DNA from: CAYNNP01 sp964398215 | GTDB lineage: Bacteria; Planctomycetota; Planctomycetia; Pirellulales; Pirellulaceae | NCBI GenBank assembly: GCA_964398215.1 | Contig: CAYNNP010000314.1 | Location: forward strand, 1-6,378 | Reading direction: 5' to 3' | Length of the DNA stretch: 6,378 nt | In this document: positions 5,175 through 6,378 of the stretch, one piece after another | How the letters are laid out: each line of letters opens with the position of its first letter | Numbering within the stretch: the stretch's first letter is position 1 | The notes under the pieces: model-generated | What the model was told of the DNA's origin: nothing | The model's database searches: none | Seen by the model: the letters and a program-made list of their open reading frames with translations, nothing else | Made by a program: the position numbers and the translations under genes

Positions 5175-6299
5175 ATGTCAAAAGAACAAAACACAGATCC
5201 CTATTCAGTTCCCGAATTGAACAAGCCGGTCAGCGGCGACTTCAGTTTGCGTGGATTGCTCAAGCACGTTTTTACGTCTCAGCTAGGCCCTGTATTGGCT
5301 TTGTTTTTCATTGTTGGCCTGTTCTGCATCGCTGATCAGATTTGGAGCGAAGGCTACTTTGCATCTTTTCGCAACATGCGCGTGATCATGAGTTCGGCAT
5401 CTTTGATTGCCGTTCCAGCGTTCGGAATGACGATCATCATCATTGCTGCCGGGATCGATTTGTCGGCTGGAACTGCACTGACGCTTTGCGGGACCGTGTT
5501 AGCACTGCAACTCAAAAACTCGGAAGTCGCTGCGAGTGACCCAGGTTTTTTTGCCGTGATGCTATGGGCGCTTGGAATCACTGTGTTTACTGGTTGCATG
5601 TGCGGCTTCATCAACGGAGGGCTGATCAGCGCGACGAAAGTTGTGCCGTTCATTGTGACGTTGGGCACGATGACGATTTTTTTGGGTGTCGGTCAAGTGC
5701 TCTCGAGTGAATCGACAGTGTATGCGCCCAAGGAGAATATCCCCGACTGGATGAATCTATGTTACACAGGGTCAGAGGCAGATAAGTATCTGATTCCGCT
5801 TGTTCCAACGAGTGTCATCATCGCTGTCGTGTTGGCGATTGCCGTGAGTTTGATTCTGAAGTACACCGTTTTTGGGCGAAACGTATTTGCGATTGGCTCA
5901 AGCGAGTCCACCGCGCGGCTTTGCGGCATTAACGTGCCGATGATGGTCATGGGCGTGTACACGCTTGCTGGGTTTTTTGTTGCCGTCGGCGGGTTGCTGT
6001 ATTTCGCTGACGTGAAGAATGGCAATCCGAGCGACGGAACTGGGAAAGAGCTGGAGATCATTGCGGCCGTGGTGTTGGGCGGTGGAAGTCTCAGCGGTGG
6101 CCGTGGATCAATCTTGGGTACATTAGTTGGCGCGCTGATCATCACGGTGATCCGAAGCGGATGCTCGCAGCTATCAATACCGAACACGTACACTCATATC
6201 ATCATCGGTGCGATCATCATCATCGCCGTGATTGTCGATCAACTGCGAAACGGATCGCCCGAGTGGTTCTTTCGCATGTTCAGTTCGAATCGCTCCTGA
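5175..6299 (+). CDS. Sugar ABC transporter permease (RbsC-like, BPD_transp_2)
   Basis: This inner-membrane channel subunit is expected to act as a homodimer with the preceding ATPase. It has 374 residues, longer than the roughly 321 of E. coli RbsC because of an N-terminal cytoplasmic extension of about 30 polar residues and a longer loop at about 178-206. Hydrophobic segments are at about 37-55, 69-91, 97-113, 124-150, 157-177, 207-228, 254-277, 295-304, 312-330 and 338-357. Family motifs are GIDLSAG (93-99) and the conserved loop AAVVLGGGSLSGGRGS (297-312), where coupling to the ATPase is expected. The stop codon is TGA at 6297-6299. The start has no clear Shine-Dalgarno, but the 15-bp distance from the ATPase stop allows translational coupling. 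The substrate cannot be assigned from the permease. Confidence 0.95.
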   Translation: MSKEQNTDPYSVPELNKPVSGDFSLRGLLKHVFTSQLGPVLALFFIVGLFCIADQIWSEGYFASFRNMRVIMSSASLIAVPAFGMTIIIIAAGIDLSAGTALTLCGTVLALQLKNSEVAASDPGFFAVMLWALGITVFTGCMCGFINGGLISATKVVPFIVTLGTMTIFLGVGQVLSSESTVYAPKENIPDWMNLCYTGSEADKYLIPLVPTSVIIAVVLAIAVSLILKYTVFGRNVFAIGSSESTARLCGINVPMMVMGVYTLAGFFVAVGGLLYFADVKNGNPSDGTGKELEIIAAVVLGGGSLSGGRGSILGTLVGALIITVIRSGCSQLSIPNTYTHIIIGAIIIIAVIVDQLRNGSPEWFFRMFSSNRS

Positions 6300-6378
6300 G
6301 CAGTAACCCGACGGTAGGCCGGCCCGAGCAAACGCTGCAATTGCCGGAACTTCGGACGCAAGTAGAAACGTCGTTGAT
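6300..6378. repeat. Intergenic repeat-like sequence after the transport operon
   Basis: There is no ORF here. GTAACCCGACG (6303-6313) is the exact inverse of 4-14. It is followed by an imperfect inverted repeat: CCGGC (6319-6323) with GCCGG (6343-6347), a 4+4 internal mismatch, and then GCA/TGC (6328-6330 with 6336-6338) around a 5-base loop. The order, motif then GTAGGCCGG-type imperfect hairpin, matches my memory of short repeats between genes in Rhodopirellula-like genomes, unverified. It may act as a weak transcript end for the operon; no U-tract follows. Confidence 0.35.

Noticed and set aside
5762..6193. 143-codon minus-strand frame within the permease gene
   Set aside because: It is antisense to a typical membrane protein gene; the Pro/Thr-rich translation is the expected complement of hydrophobic codons.
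6195..6230. ATC-rich run near the end of the permease gene as a microsatellite
   Set aside because: The run is interrupted and encodes isoleucines of the last membrane segment; amino-acid content explains it.
6317..6324. GGCCGGCC palindrome after the permease gene as a terminator stem
   Set aside because: It has no loop, so it cannot fold as a hairpin by itself; only its inner CCGGC is used in the imperfect repeat described.

Overview
The window reads as ordinary chromosomal DNA of a Gram-negative-type bacterium. I favour a member of Planctomycetota (Rhodopirellula/Pirellulaceae-like). The reasons are mid-range GC, loosely packed genes with mostly weak Shine-Dalgarno sequences, an extended Cys-containing MnmA, and intergenic motifs at both window edges that I recall from such genomes. 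This placement is an inference and was not checked by any search.

Layout. Positions 45-1166 (minus strand) encode MnmA, the tRNA-Glu/Gln/Lys U34 2-thiolase. It is divergent from prfB (plus strand), separated by a 114-bp spacer. prfB encodes peptide chain release factor 2 and is complete only if read through a classic programmed +1 frameshift at CUU-UGA-C (1347-1353). The full gene is 1281-2394, and a naive gene call starting at 1396 loses the N-terminus. A strong 12-bp inverted repeat at 2412-2442 separates prfB from a three-gene sugar importer operon of the CUT2 (ribose/xylose-type) family. The operon holds a lipoprotein substrate-binding protein (2506-3522), a double-domain ATPase (3642-5159) and a permease (5175-6299). 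The binding protein and the ATPase gene are separated by 119 bp with a hairpin that includes the binding-protein stop codon. The ATPase and permease genes are 15 bp apart.

How the genes work together. The lipoprotein captures a small molecule, probably a sugar, outside the inner membrane. It delivers it to the permease, presumed to act as a dimer, and the two-domain ATPase powers import. The ligand cannot be fixed from sequence: several RbsB pocket positions are kept but at least one is changed, so 'ribose' should not be assumed. MnmA and RF2 are both translation functions, but their divergent arrangement need not imply co-regulation.

I found no mobile element, CRISPR array, RNA gene or defence system. 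The points worth a second look are the recoding site and its off-register spacer, the Cys-rich insertion and CxxC in MnmA, the disputed start and A8 tract of the binding protein, the intercistronic hairpins, and a shared 11-bp motif found inverted near the two window edges.
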